From the NCBI GenBank assembly GCA_902618695.1, contig CACNCB010000009.1, forward strand, positions 1-59,291: a DNA stretch of 59,291 nucleotides. The letters are read 5' to 3'. The translations under genes were made by a program, and so were the position numbers. Under the pieces are notes generated by a model. It was not told the origin of the DNA. It worked only from the letters and a program-made list of their open reading frames with translations, and searched no databases. Below, piece by piece: positions 11,640 through 20,747 of this stretch (within the stretch, counting starts at the first letter, position 1; the number at the start of each line of letters is the position of its first letter). The stretch is from an uncultured Pelagibacteraceae bacterium. Lineage in GTDB: Bacteria > Pseudomonadota > Alphaproteobacteria > Pelagibacterales > Pelagibacteraceae.

Positions 11640-11840
11640 TTAATCTTTTTTTTCTGAGTCTTTATTTTCGTCGGAAATATTTTTTGGCTCTGTATCTTCA
11701 GTAACGTCTGAAGCCATTCCTTTTTTGAAACTTTTAATTCCCTTAGCTACATCACCCATCAGACTAGAAATTTTACCTCGTCCAAATAATAAGACTACTA
11801 ATATAACTACGATTGCTATTTGCCAAATTCCTATGCTCAT
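11640..11840 (-). CDS. tatA: Sec-independent translocase TatA
   Basis: TatA oligomers form the protein-conducting part of the Tat system. The 66-residue product has the membrane helix [20 protein letters not shown] and the amphipathic helix with [13 protein letters not shown]; the FGRGK hinge is typical. It is the first tat gene here, 5 nt before tatB and 47 nt downstream of scpB. Confidence 0.93.
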   Translation of the reverse strand: MSIGIWQIAIVVILVVLLFGRGKISSLMGDVAKGIKSFKKGMASDVTEDTEPKNISDENKDSEKKD

Positions 11841-11887
11841 AAAAAACTTATAACCTTTTTATGATTAATTTAAAAGTTACTTTTTTG

Positions 11888-12589
11888 CTAATCTTTCTCT
11901 TCTGTATCAAGAGTGCTGTTTAGCATCTCATCTATATTAGAATAAATATCCTCTTTTTTTTCTTCTTGTTTTTCTTTGTAGAATTTACCAGTTCCAAAAA
12001 TTGCATTATCGACATTAGAAGTGTCAATTAATCCAGCATAACCCAATTCATCAATTGTTGGTAAATCGGATAATTTTTGAAGATTGAAATGATTTAAAAA
12101 TTCATCAGTTGTAACATACTGAATTGGTCTACCTGGAACATCTTTACGACCACCTGGCTTAACCCAATTTAGCTCCATTAATATTTCAAGAGTATTTGTT
12201 CCGAATGCAACACCTCTTATTTCTTCTATCTCAGCTCTAGTAACAGGCTGATGATAAACAATTATAGCCAAAGTCTCCACTGCTGCTCTAGAAAGTTTTT
12301 TTTCAACCGTTCTTTCTTTTGACATGATGTTTGACAAGTTAGGAGAAGTTCTAAAGGACCACTTTTCTTTTATACAAACTAGATTAATTCCTCTTTTAGA
12401 ATATTCTTGCTGCAACTTTTCTAATGATTTAGATACGCTACCTTTTTTAGTAACTTTGCTTTCGATTGTATCAACATCTAATGGTTCAGCAGCAGCAAAA
12501 ATAACTGCTTCGATTTCTTTTTCTAAATCAGTTAACTTAGAAGGAAATTTTACAATATTATCTTTTGAAATTTTTTCTTTTTTAATCAT
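11888..12589 (-). CDS. scpB: Segregation and condensation protein B
   Basis: ScpB is a winged-helix partner of the kleisin ScpA in the Smc-ScpAB chromosome-organising complex. The 233-residue product contains EIEAVIFAAAEPLD, the ScpB signature LAIIVYHQPVTRAEIEEIRG and GVAFGTNTLEILMEL. The tail from about residue 190 is charged and low complexity. It overlaps scpA by 8 nt. The gene order scpA-scpB-tatA is common in alphaproteobacteria. Confidence 0.94.
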   Translation of the reverse strand: MIKKEKISKDNIVKFPSKLTDLEKEIEAVIFAAAEPLDVDTIESKVTKKGSVSKSLEKLQQEYSKRGINLVCIKEKWSFRTSPNLSNIMSKERTVEKKLSRAAVETLAIIVYHQPVTRAEIEEIRGVAFGTNTLEILMELNWVKPGGRKDVPGRPIQYVTTDEFLNHFNLQKLSDLPTIDELGYAGLIDTSNVDNAIFGTGKFYKEKQEEKKEDIYSNIDEMLNSTLDTEEKD

Positions 12590-13325
12590 TATTTTCCTTC
12601 ACATAAATATCATCAAATAACTTATCTTGTTTCATAGTTAAATTCCCTTCTTTAACTAACTCTAAGGAACCTGCAAAGATTCCTGCTTTACCAGTACGTT
12701 TATATTTTGAACTGTCTTTAAAATTTTTAGGAATTAAATCATCTAATTTCTTCCAATCTATTAATCTTCCAAAAAATTCTCTTATTGTTTTAATTCCATC
12801 CTCTGCAGTAAAGACAGGTAATTTTGGAATGTTCATTTTTTGAAAATCCTTAGTCATAATAATTGTTGAATATGACTTGAGAAGCTCAAACAAACTTAAA
12901 TTATATTCTGTGCTATAAATAGATCTTATATTTCCCTTCATTCCTCTTGATCGAATTTCTCTTCCCAATCTTTTCCTTTTTAACATTTGTTCAGAAAGCA
13001 ATCTTATCAATTCTAATTTTTTAAGTTGTAATTTTAATTTTTCAGCAACTTCTTGAACTTTAAATTCTTCTTCTGGTGTTCCTGGAAGTAATAATTTAGA
13101 TTTTAAATAAGCTAACCAAGTTGCCATTAATAAATATTCTGACGCAATTTCTAAATTTAAATCTTTTTCTTTTGTAATATAATCGTGAAACTGATCTGCT
13201 AACTTTGTAATTGATATCTCTTCAAGATCTACCTTTTGAGCTTTGGCTAAATCTAAAAGGACATCTAGAGGGCCATTATAATTGTTAATATCAACATTAA
13301 ATAATGCAGAATCAGAAATAGTCAT
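12582..13325 (-). CDS. scpA: Segregation and condensation protein A
   Basis: ScpA is the kleisin that bridges the Smc heads in chromosome condensation. The 247-residue product has YNGPLDVLLDLAKAQKVDLE near the N-terminus and the motif EYLLMATWLAYLKSKLLLP, both typical of ScpA. It starts 9 nt after the nagZ stop and overlaps scpB. Confidence 0.94.
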   Translation of the reverse strand: MTISDSALFNVDINNYNGPLDVLLDLAKAQKVDLEEISITKLADQFHDYITKEKDLNLEIASEYLLMATWLAYLKSKLLLPGTPEEEFKVQEVAEKLKLQLKKLELIRLLSEQMLKRKRLGREIRSRGMKGNIRSIYSTEYNLSLFELLKSYSTIIMTKDFQKMNIPKLPVFTAEDGIKTIREFFGRLIDWKKLDDLIPKNFKDSSKYKRTGKAGIFAGSLELVKEGNLTMKQDKLFDDIYVKENND

Positions 13326-13334
13326 GCTCAGATA

Positions 13335-14285
13335 TTAACTTAAAATTTTATAAAATAGCGATGTTTTTTTTATAATAAAATTACTTACCATTGGTGAATT
13401 ATCACCAACTACCTTCATTTCAGACAATTTACCATTGCAATGAAGAGCAAGATTACAACCTGCACTAAACGTTTTAATAGTATTAGTTTTTAAATCATCT
13501 TTTAAACTTTTCATTGATAAATCATCTGAAATTAAAATGTTTTTAAAACCAATTTTTTTTCTAATTAAATTTATAATTTCTTTAGAGTGTGTAGCTGTAT
13601 TTAATCTATCAATGCTTCGATATATTACATGCGCTGTCATAGCAAAATAGCTCTTTTTTTTCTTGAATGGAAAAAAATCATTTTTATTCAAATAATTTAA
13701 TTTTTTAGTAACAACAGGTGTAAATTTATGACTATCTACCTTAGCTAATCCATGCCCTGGTATGTGTTTCATCACAGTGCCAATGGAATTTTCATGAAAA
13801 TAATCTATACAAATATCTCCAATTTTAGAGATATTTTTTTTATTTTTTGAAAAAGACCTATCACCAATAATGTTGCTAGCTCCTTTAACTCTAAGATCTA
13901 AAACAGGAACGGTATTTATGTTAACACCGATTGATTTAAGCAAATACGAAGTTTTATCAATAAATAATTTATAAATAATATTAAATTTTTTCTTATCTTT
14001 TATAAATAAATTGCCAAAATATTCAGAAGTTAAATTATCAAATGAAATAATTTTACCTAATCGATTTACTCGACCTCCTTCTTGATCAATTAATATTGGG
14101 TATTTTTTGTCTTTAAATATCTTTTTTATTTTATCAGTTAATTTTTTAGTTTGTTCAATTGAACTTATATTTCTTGAAAATAAAATAACTCCCCATGGTT
14201 TATATTTCTTTAAAAAAGTACTTTCATTGTTTGATAATTTTGATGATTTTAAACCAACAATAAAAGCTCTTCTATTCTTAATCAT
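13335..14285 (-). CDS. nagZ: Beta-N-acetylhexosaminidase (GH3)
   Basis: NagZ removes N-acetylglucosamine from 1,6-anhydromuropeptides during cytoplasmic peptidoglycan recycling. The 316-residue product has LIDQEGGRVNRL, the GH3 signature KHIPGHGLAKVDSH (catalytic-loop His) and ISDDLSMKSL with the presumed nucleophile Asp. There is no signal peptide. It overlaps the 86-aa upstream gene by 8 nt. Position between argS and scpA is the conserved alphaproteobacterial one. Confidence 0.92.
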   Translation of the reverse strand: MIKNRRAFIVGLKSSKLSNNESTFLKKYKPWGVILFSRNISSIEQTKKLTDKIKKIFKDKKYPILIDQEGGRVNRLGKIISFDNLTSEYFGNLFIKDKKKFNIIYKLFIDKTSYLLKSIGVNINTVPVLDLRVKGASNIIGDRSFSKNKKNISKIGDICIDYFHENSIGTVMKHIPGHGLAKVDSHKFTPVVTKKLNYLNKNDFFPFKKKKSYFAMTAHVIYRSIDRLNTATHSKEIINLIRKKIGFKNILISDDLSMKSLKDDLKTNTIKTFSAGCNLALHCNGKLSEMKVVGDNSPMVSNFIIKKTSLFYKILS

Positions 14286-14538
14286 TCTCTAAAAGTTTCC
14301 AAAAATTAAACTTTTTTTTCTTTTTTTTGTTTGTTTGCTTAACGTATTCTATTACATTATCTGTATCATTTTCCAAAACAGGTAAATTTTTTGAGTATAA
14401 TTTAATTTTTTCATCGTTATTTTTATAAGATCTGTATGATTTCTTTTTATTTTCATCTGAAAAATAATATCTACCAGTCAAAAAGATAAATAAAGCAATT
14501 ACAACAATAAAGATTAAATACTTAATTTCTTTTAGCAT
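14278..14538 (-). CDS. Small single-span membrane protein of unknown function (SPOR-protein position)
   Basis: An 86-residue protein with one membrane helix (about residues 7-21, KYLIFIVVIALFIFLTG) and a short Lys/Asn-rich exported or cytosolic tail ending in FNFWKLLEND. I do not recognise a domain. In many alphaproteobacteria a SPOR-domain protein lies exactly here, between argS and nagZ. This one keeps the membrane anchor but is too short to hold the roughly 70-residue SPOR fold after its linker, so it may be a reduced descendant. It overlaps argS by 1 nt and nagZ by 8 nt, which argues for a real translated gene. Confidence 0.75.
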   Translation of the reverse strand: MLKEIKYLIFIVVIALFIFLTGRYYFSDENKKKSYRSYKNNDEKIKLYSKNLPVLENDTDNVIEYVKQTNKKKKKKFNFWKLLEND

Positions 14539-16271
14539 TACATTTTATCTGGCGTATCTGCACCAACTATATCCATTCCTGATTTTACTACGTTAGATAT
14601 TGCTTTTAAAAAAATTAATTTATCTGGTGAAACTATTTTTTGATCATTAATAAATCTTTTTTCTGGGTTTTGTTTGCCAAGATTCCAATATGAGTGAAAT
14701 TCTGAGGCAAGATCATATAAATAAACAGGTATTCTATGCGGTTCTAATTTTGAACTAGCTGCATCGATACATTTTGGCCATTCTGAAATCTTTTTTAAAA
14801 TTTTAATTTCATCATTTGAGTATTCGAAACTAAAATCATCTAATTTAATATTCGAATTTAAATCTTTGCCAATATGTCTGAAGACAGATGAAATTCTAGC
14901 ATAACAATATTGAACATAATACAATGGATTATCTTTTGATTTTTCTTTTACAGCATCAAAATCAAAATCTAACTCAACATCACTACTTCTATTTAGCATA
15001 ATAAATCTGGTTGCATCTTTTCCTACTTCTTTAATTAAATCATCAACTGTTATATAATCACCTTTTCTTTTAGACATCTTAAATTGTTTGTTATCTTTAA
15101 TTAATTTTACAAGCTGACTAATTTTACAGATCAATTTATCTTTTTTTCCTGACAAAGCCTCAACTGAAGATGAAATTCTTTTGATATAACCAGCATGGTC
15201 TGCACCAAGAATATTTATTAAATAATCAAATTTACGATCAACTTTGTTTTTATGATAAGCAACATCGCTTGCAAAATAAGTCCATGCTCCATCTGATTTT
15301 TGCAATACTCTATCTTTATCGTCACCAAAATCAGTAGATTTAAAAAGTAACTGTTCTCTTTCTACCCAGTTTTTATCATCTTCACCAGCTGGAGCTTTGA
15401 TTTTTCCTTTATATACAAATTTATTTTTTTCTAAAAATTTTATTACACTTTCTACTTCTTTGTTTAAAACAATGTTTTTTTCACTAACAAAATTATCGTG
15501 GTTAATTCCTAAGCTCTTAAGGTTTTTTTTAATTAAAAGTAGCGCCTGTTCTATAGATAAAGCTGTTAACTTATCGCTTATTTGCTCATAATCATCAAAA
15601 TTCAAATCAGGATTGTCCGAAACTATATTTTTCGCAAAATCGATAAGGTAATCTCCTGGATACAAATCAGGATTATCCTGTGGAAAAGTTTCGTTAAACT
15701 TTACTTCTCTAATTCTAAAATATACAGATTTTGTAAAATTAATAATTTGATTACCATAATCATTTACATAATACTCTTTTGTAACTTTATGCTTATTAAA
15801 TATTAACACATTAGATATGACATCACCTAAAATAGCTCCTCTACAGTGACCAACATGCAAAGGTCCTGTAGGGTTTGCAGATACGAATTCAACTAAGTAA
15901 TTATTTTTTTTCTCTTTCTCATTAATTCCAAATTTATCAGCGTTATCAATAATTTCTTTAATAAAGTTTGACCAAAAAGATGACTTAAATTTAATATTTA
16001 TGAAACCAGGTTTGGCAACGGATATATTGTCTATTTGATCATCACTATTTTTTATTTCAGGTGCAAGTTTTTCTGCCAATTCAATTGGGGAGGTTTTATT
16101 AAGTTTAGATAAAACCATTGCAACATTAGTTGAAATATCGCAATCAAATTTTGGTGGTGGTATTTCTGCATTAATACCATTGAAACTTTCTGGAACGATA
16201 AGTTGGTTTTTTTTACTAAGTTCAACAATAATTGATTTAATTTTATCTAAATATAATTCAAAAATATTCAT
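14538..16271 (-). CDS. argS: Arginyl-tRNA synthetase
   Basis: ArgS charges tRNA-Arg. The 577-residue class I enzyme has the HIGH motif as HVGH in ANPTGPLHVGHCRGAILGD and the KMSKS-like loop FKMSKRKGDY. It has an N-terminal Add-1 domain and the C-terminal DALR anticodon-binding domain (YCYARISSVFRH region). It starts inside the dgt stop region (4-nt overlap). Length matches bacterial ArgS. Confidence 0.96.
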   Translation of the reverse strand: MNIFELYLDKIKSIIVELSKKNQLIVPESFNGINAEIPPPKFDCDISTNVAMVLSKLNKTSPIELAEKLAPEIKNSDDQIDNISVAKPGFINIKFKSSFWSNFIKEIIDNADKFGINEKEKKNNYLVEFVSANPTGPLHVGHCRGAILGDVISNVLIFNKHKVTKEYYVNDYGNQIINFTKSVYFRIREVKFNETFPQDNPDLYPGDYLIDFAKNIVSDNPDLNFDDYEQISDKLTALSIEQALLLIKKNLKSLGINHDNFVSEKNIVLNKEVESVIKFLEKNKFVYKGKIKAPAGEDDKNWVEREQLLFKSTDFGDDKDRVLQKSDGAWTYFASDVAYHKNKVDRKFDYLINILGADHAGYIKRISSSVEALSGKKDKLICKISQLVKLIKDNKQFKMSKRKGDYITVDDLIKEVGKDATRFIMLNRSSDVELDFDFDAVKEKSKDNPLYYVQYCYARISSVFRHIGKDLNSNIKLDDFSFEYSNDEIKILKKISEWPKCIDAASSKLEPHRIPVYLYDLASEFHSYWNLGKQNPEKRFINDQKIVSPDKLIFLKAISNVVKSGMDIVGADTPDKM

Positions 16272-17386
16272 TTATTATCGTTATAAAGGTTAATTGCGTA
16301 TCTATCCGTCATACCAGATATAAAATCTGAAATAGCTCTATATTTGTCTTTAGTCAATTGCTCTTTAGTAAGAAATTTTCTAGGATTTGATTTAATTATT
16401 TTAAATAATTTCTTAATTATCATTTTGCCTCTTTGATTCTTATTAAGCACCGATTTATTGTCATACATTCTATGTCTTAAAAATGATCTAATTTCTTGCT
16501 CTGAATTTTCTATTTTATCTGAAAAAGAAACTATTAATTGATTTGATTTTGACACATCTTTTAATGACTTAATTTTAAATTTTTTAATATTTTTCTCTGT
16601 ATTACTTAGCAAATCTCTTATCATAATATCTATTGAGTCTCTGATGATTTGATAAATACCAATTTTATAATTTTTTTTATTAATTTTGTTTTTATATTTT
16701 TGATAAATATTTTTGAAAAAATCTAATTCAACTAATTCCTCAAGTTTAAATAAGTTTGCTTTAATTCCATCCTGAATATCATGATTATTATAGGCAATAT
16801 CATCTGATATTGCTGATATTTGAGCTTCTAATGATGGATACGTATTAAAGTTAATCTTATTTTTGAAAGCTTTTGATCCAATTAGTTTGTTGATCATGCT
16901 TAGATCGTCTACTGGTCCGTTATGTTTTAAAAGTCCCTCTAAAGTTTCAAGAGTTAAATTTAATCCAGCAAATTTGAAATATTTATTTTCTAAAAACATT
17001 ACGATTCTTAGTGTCTGAAGATTATGATCAAAACCACCATAATTTTCCATACATTCATCTAAAGCATCCTCTCCAGCATGACCAAATGGTGTGTGACCCA
17101 AATCATGAGCAAGACTTAAAGTTTCTGCTAAATCCTCATTTAATTTTAAATATTTTGCAATTGATCTTGCTATTTGAGCAACTTCAATTGAATGAGTAAT
17201 CCTTGTTCTAAAATGATCCCCTTCTGTGTTAACAAATACTTGGGTTTTATGCTTTAGTCTTCTAAATGATGCGCTATGAATTATACGATCTCTGTCACGT
17301 TGAAAAGGAGATCTATATTTTGAATTATCCTCTTTATTAAGTCTACCTTTACTTTTAAATACGCCTAACAAAGTGTCTTTTTTCAT
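16268..17386 (-). CDS. dgt: Deoxyguanosinetriphosphate triphosphohydrolase-like protein
   Basis: An HD-domain dNTP triphosphohydrolase, likely controlling dNTP pools by cleaving dNTP to nucleoside and triphosphate. The 372-residue product has RDRDRIIHSASFRRLKHKTQ, RITHSIEVAQIARSI and the metal-binding HD motif AHDLGHTPFGHAGEDAL, then DDIAYNNHDIQDG. These define the dgt subfamily common in alphaproteobacteria. It is the first gene of the minus-strand run to secF and diverges from the Fe-S carrier gene across 50 nt that must hold both promoters. Confidence 0.92.
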   Translation of the reverse strand: MKKDTLLGVFKSKGRLNKEDNSKYRSPFQRDRDRIIHSASFRRLKHKTQVFVNTEGDHFRTRITHSIEVAQIARSIAKYLKLNEDLAETLSLAHDLGHTPFGHAGEDALDECMENYGGFDHNLQTLRIVMFLENKYFKFAGLNLTLETLEGLLKHNGPVDDLSMINKLIGSKAFKNKINFNTYPSLEAQISAISDDIAYNNHDIQDGIKANLFKLEELVELDFFKNIYQKYKNKINKKNYKIGIYQIIRDSIDIMIRDLLSNTEKNIKKFKIKSLKDVSKSNQLIVSFSDKIENSEQEIRSFLRHRMYDNKSVLNKNQRGKMIIKKLFKIIKSNPRKFLTKEQLTKDKYRAISDFISGMTDRYAINLYNDNK

Positions 17387-17436
17387 CCTTTAATTTAAAT
17401 AATTAAGTATTATATTAGTAATATCAGTGTTCAGAC

Positions 17437-17754
17437 ATGATTAAAGAAATTAAATTTACGGATAAAGCGTTAAAACAAATAGATAATTTGTTATCAAAAA
17501 AAGATAAAGGATCATTCTTCAGAATCGCTATCAAAGGTGGAGGATGTTCTGGTTTTCAATATGAATTTACATTTGATAAATCAAAACAAGATGATGATTT
17601 AAATTATCAAAATATTTTAATTGATAAAACTTCAGCTGATTTGCTTAAAGGCTCTGAGGTTGATTATGTTTCAGAACTTATAGGTGAACAATTCAAAATA
17701 TCTAATCCACAAACTAAATCTTCATGTGGTTGTGGAGTGTCTTTTTCTCTTTAA
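17437..17754 (+). CDS. erpA: A-type iron-sulfur cluster carrier (HesB/IscA family)
   Basis: A 105-residue carrier that accepts and delivers Fe-S clusters to target enzymes. The three conserved Cys are present: GGGCSGFQYEF at about residue 36 and SSCGCGVSFSL at the C-terminus. The family is clear, but separating ErpA from IscA or SufA needs a phylogeny. It overlaps the next gene by 1 nt (TAATG). Confidence 0.88.
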   Translation: MIKEIKFTDKALKQIDNLLSKKDKGSFFRIAIKGGGCSGFQYEFTFDKSKQDDDLNYQNILIDKTSADLLKGSEVDYVSELIGEQFKISNPQTKSSCGCGVSFSL

Positions 17755-18530
17755 TGCTCATTTCATCATGGAATGTAAACTCGGTAAGAGCAAGAATTGA
17801 AAATATCAAAAGCTATCTATTAAAATATAAACCAGATATTTTAATGATGCAGGAAATCAAAACAGAAGATATTAATTTTCCATATGATGATTTTTCATCA
17901 ATGGACTATGAAAGTCATGTATTTGGTCAAAAAAGTTATAACGGTGTAGCAATTATTTCTAAAAATAAATTAAAGAATGTCAAAACAGATTTGATTAAGG
18001 ATAAATTAAAACAATCAAGAATAATTTCAGCTGAATTTGAATATAAAAAAAAAAATATACAATTAATTAATATTTATACCCCTAATGGCAATCCTGTGGA
18101 TACTGAAAAATATGATTATAAAAAAGATTGGCTTGATCAATTAATTAAACAATTAAAAACTTTATCTAAAAAAAATTCAAATATTATTTTAGCTGGTGAT
18201 TTTAATATAATACCTTCAGCAGAAGATGTTTACAATGTTAAAAGTTTTGAAAACGATGCTTTATACCGACTTGAAATAAGAAAAAAATTTAGGGAAATGA
18301 TTAATCTTGGTTTTAATGATGTCTATAGAAATTTTTATGAAGACAAAGAAGGATATACATTTTGGGATTATATGAGAGGTGCATGGCAAAAAAATAATGG
18401 TATGAGGATTGATCATTTTTTAGTTTCAAATTCTATAATTGATCAAATTAAAGACATTAATATTAATAAAGATCCACGTGGAAGAGAAAAGCCTTCAGAT
18501 CACACGCCTATTGAGATTAAATTAGCTTAA
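17754..18530 (+). CDS. xthA: Exodeoxyribonuclease III
   Basis: An AP endonuclease and 3'-5' exonuclease for base excision repair. I chose the ATG at 17754, which gives MLISSWNVNSVRARI, as XthA proteins normally begin; an in-frame upstream ATG at 17724 lies inside the preceding gene. The 258-residue product has QEIKTED (metal-binding Glu), AGDFNIIPSAEDVYN, DYMRGAWQKNNGMRIDHF and the terminal SDHTPIEIKL with the catalytic Asp-His. It is convergent with the next gene, overlapping it by 9 nt. Confidence 0.94.
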   Translation: MLISSWNVNSVRARIENIKSYLLKYKPDILMMQEIKTEDINFPYDDFSSMDYESHVFGQKSYNGVAIISKNKLKNVKTDLIKDKLKQSRIISAEFEYKKKNIQLINIYTPNGNPVDTEKYDYKKDWLDQLIKQLKTLSKKNSNIILAGDFNIIPSAEDVYNVKSFENDALYRLEIRKKFREMINLGFNDVYRNFYEDKEGYTFWDYMRGAWQKNNGMRIDHFLVSNSIIDQIKDININKDPRGREKPSDHTPIEIKLA

Positions 18531-19520
18531 AGATTTAATTTTATTTATTAATTCTTCGTTAATATTTCTTGGACCAGTATCCATTCTATTCTTGTGACGT
18601 CTTTCTCCAGGTAACCTTACTTCACCCATTGATTTCATTTTTTCAAAAAATTCCTCGGCATGTTTTTGCCAATTAGTACCTGATGTTTTGTCTGGATTAA
18701 TTGCTAGTATAAATTCACCGCCACTTGGAGGACCACCATCATTATTATCTTTGGCAGCAGTTTCAAAACTAAAATTATCTCCAACTAATGCGCCTGCCAT
18801 TAATTCTACCATCATTGCAATTGCAGATCCTTTGTAACCACCAAAAGGTAATAAAACTCCACCATCAGCAATTTCTCCTGGATCAGTTGTTTCTTTACCA
18901 TCTTTAGTTAATCCTGTTCCAAGTGGAACTTTGTGCCCTTCTCTTTTAGCAACTTGAACTTCTCCCATTGCCATTGAAGCTGTTGCCATATCATAAACAA
19001 CTGGTGTTTTACCTGGACGTGGCCAAGCAAACGAAATTGGGTTCGTTCCAAATAATGGTTTTATTGCACCAGCAGGCGCAACTGCAGGCTTATAAGAAGT
19101 ACAAGCAAATGCAACAAGACCTTCCTCTGCTAATTTCTCTGTTTCGGGCCACATAGCAGCCATATGATGTGAATTATTTATTGCTAAGACTGCAACACCA
19201 TTTTCTTTTGTAGCTTTTGCTAATTCAGGTAATCCTTTGTTTAAAACTACAGGTGCTAAACAATTATTTCCTTCAACTTTAATTACAGAAGGAGATATTT
19301 TTTTTACTTCAGGTTTACCCTTGCCATTTATTTTTCCACCTTTAAGACCAGTCACGTATGCTGGTAATCTGAATAAACCATGTGAAACCGAACCATCTCT
19401 TTCAGCATTTCTAATTAAGTCTGATAAAATTGATGCAGTTTCGTCATCGCAACCATTTACCAAAAGTGTTTTTTTGGCAAGTTCAAATATTTCGTCTAAA
19501 GTTAATGAAACTGTGCTCAT
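18522..19520 (-). CDS. Ldh-family (malate/L-lactate-type) NAD(P)-dependent dehydrogenase
   Basis: A 332-residue oxidoreductase of the type-2 malate/L-lactate dehydrogenase family (Ldh_2), which also includes imino-acid reductases such as delta-1-piperideine-2-carboxylate reductase. Motifs are SHGLFRLPAYV, NNSHHMAAMWPETEKLAE, FGTNPISFAWPRPG, DMATASMAMGEV and FGGYKGSAIAMMVELM. The true substrate (2-keto acid or cyclic imine) cannot be told by eye. The start codon overlaps the zur stop by 1 nt, placing it at the end of the znuCB-zur transcript. A zinc-related role would be unexpected for this family. Confidence 0.85.
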   Translation of the reverse strand: MSTVSLTLDEIFELAKKTLLVNGCDDETASILSDLIRNAERDGSVSHGLFRLPAYVTGLKGGKINGKGKPEVKKISPSVIKVEGNNCLAPVVLNKGLPELAKATKENGVAVLAINNSHHMAAMWPETEKLAEEGLVAFACTSYKPAVAPAGAIKPLFGTNPISFAWPRPGKTPVVYDMATASMAMGEVQVAKREGHKVPLGTGLTKDGKETTDPGEIADGGVLLPFGGYKGSAIAMMVELMAGALVGDNFSFETAAKDNNDGGPPSGGEFILAINPDKTSGTNWQKHAEEFFEKMKSMGEVRLPGERRHKNRMDTGPRNINEELINKIKSLS

Positions 19521-19918
19521 TATTTTGATTTACATTTTTTACATAAACCAAAAAATTCTAAATTATATTTGCTATATTTCATTCCAGAGCTATCAGCAAA
19601 GTTAGATAAATATTTTGAAAGTTTTGTATTACTTATTTCAGAAACATCCTCACAACTTTCACAAATTGAAAAAGCGGTAGCTTTTGAAATTTGACAACTA
19701 GAATTTTGACACGCAATAAAAGCATTTCTACTTTCAATCTTATGAATTTTACCAATTTCGACTAATTTATCTAAAGCTCTGTAAACTTGTAATGGCGCTT
19801 TAATTCCCTTTTTTTGAACATTAAAAAGAATTGAATAAGCTTTCATGGGACCACGAGATTTATCAATCAAATCAAAAATAATTTTTTGGTTTCTTGATAA
19901 AGTATATTGTTTTTGCAT
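19520..19918 (-). CDS. zur: Fur-family zinc uptake regulator Zur
   Basis: A 132-residue Fur-family repressor, probably sensing zinc and repressing znu genes. It has an N-terminal winged helix (LSRNQKIIFDLIDKSRGPMKAYSI, VYRALDKLVEIGKIHKI) and a C-terminal dimerisation domain with cysteine pairs in CESCEDV and CKKCKSK that would hold structural zinc. Assignment as Zur rather than Fur rests on its position 24 nt downstream of znuB and on Zur-type palindromes in the znuC-znuA gap, so it probably controls its own operon. Confidence 0.9.
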   Translation of the reverse strand: MQKQYTLSRNQKIIFDLIDKSRGPMKAYSILFNVQKKGIKAPLQVYRALDKLVEIGKIHKIESRNAFIACQNSSCQISKATAFSICESCEDVSEISNTKLSKYLSNFADSSGMKYSKYNLEFFGLCKKCKSK

Positions 19919-19942
19919 TTTAATATTTTCTATAATACTTCA

Positions 19943-20746
19943 TTAATTTTTCAATTGAATCGTTTGTTTAATTTTAAGTAATGAAATTATAAAGAGTAAT
20001 AGTGCAGCAGTTATTATTGAAGGACCAGATGGTGTGTTAAACTCTAAAGAAGAAAATAGTCCAATAAACACTGATAACAAGCCTCCAATTATCGAAAAAA
20101 CAACCATCTTTTGGGGAGTATCCGAGAGATTTCTAGCCATAGCAGTTGGTATAATTAACATTCCTGTGATCAACAAAACACCAACTAATTTAATTGAAAT
20201 CGCAATTATAGCTGCCAATAAAATTGTAAAAATGGCCTTGGCTCTATCTGGATTTAAGCCCTCGGCTTCAGCTAATTCATAATTAACGGTTGAGGCGAAC
20301 AGCGGTTTCCAAATAAATTTTAAAACTAATAATATCAATCCTCCTCCAAACCAGATAATAATAAGATCATTCTTGTCAACGGCTAAAATATCTCCAAACA
20401 AAAGCCCCATGATATCAAATCTAATAAATGTTAAAAAACCAATTACAACTAAACCAACTGCCAAAGATGAGTGAGCAAGAAGACCAAGCAAAGCATCACT
20501 AGGTAGATTAGTTTTTCTTTGAAGATGGATTAAAATTAAGGCAATTAATGATGAAATTAAAAATATTGAGACAGCAATATTAAATTCCATAGAATAAGCA
20601 ATTGTTACACCAAGCAAAGAAGAATGAGCAAGAGTATCTCCAAAATAAGAAAGCCTTCTCCAAACAACAAAACAACCTAGTGGGCCAGTAACTAAAGCAA
20701 TACCAATCCCTGCAATTAACGCTCTTATAAAAAAATCATCTAACAT
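19943..20746 (-). CDS. znuB: Zinc ABC transporter permease ZnuB
   Basis: The membrane channel subunit of a high-affinity zinc importer. The 267-residue, multi-span ABC-3 family protein begins FFIRALIAGIGIALVTGPLG and has YFGDTLAHSSLLGVTIAY, LLAHSSLAVGLV and LLITGMLIIPTAMARNLS, all typical of ZnuB. It follows znuC with 1 nt between them. Confidence 0.94.
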   Translation of the reverse strand: MLDDFFIRALIAGIGIALVTGPLGCFVVWRRLSYFGDTLAHSSLLGVTIAYSMEFNIAVSIFLISSLIALILIHLQRKTNLPSDALLGLLAHSSLAVGLVVIGFLTFIRFDIMGLLFGDILAVDKNDLIIIWFGGGLILLVLKFIWKPLFASTVNYELAEAEGLNPDRAKAIFTILLAAIIAISIKLVGVLLITGMLIIPTAMARNLSDTPQKMVVFSIIGGLLSVFIGLFSSLEFNTPSGPSIITAALLLFIISLLKIKQTIQLKN

Positions 20747-20747
20747 A

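Noticed and set aside
17724..17753. Upstream start for exonuclease III
   Set aside because: The extra residues overlap the Fe-S carrier gene and break the usual N-terminus; the ATG at 17754 fits the family.
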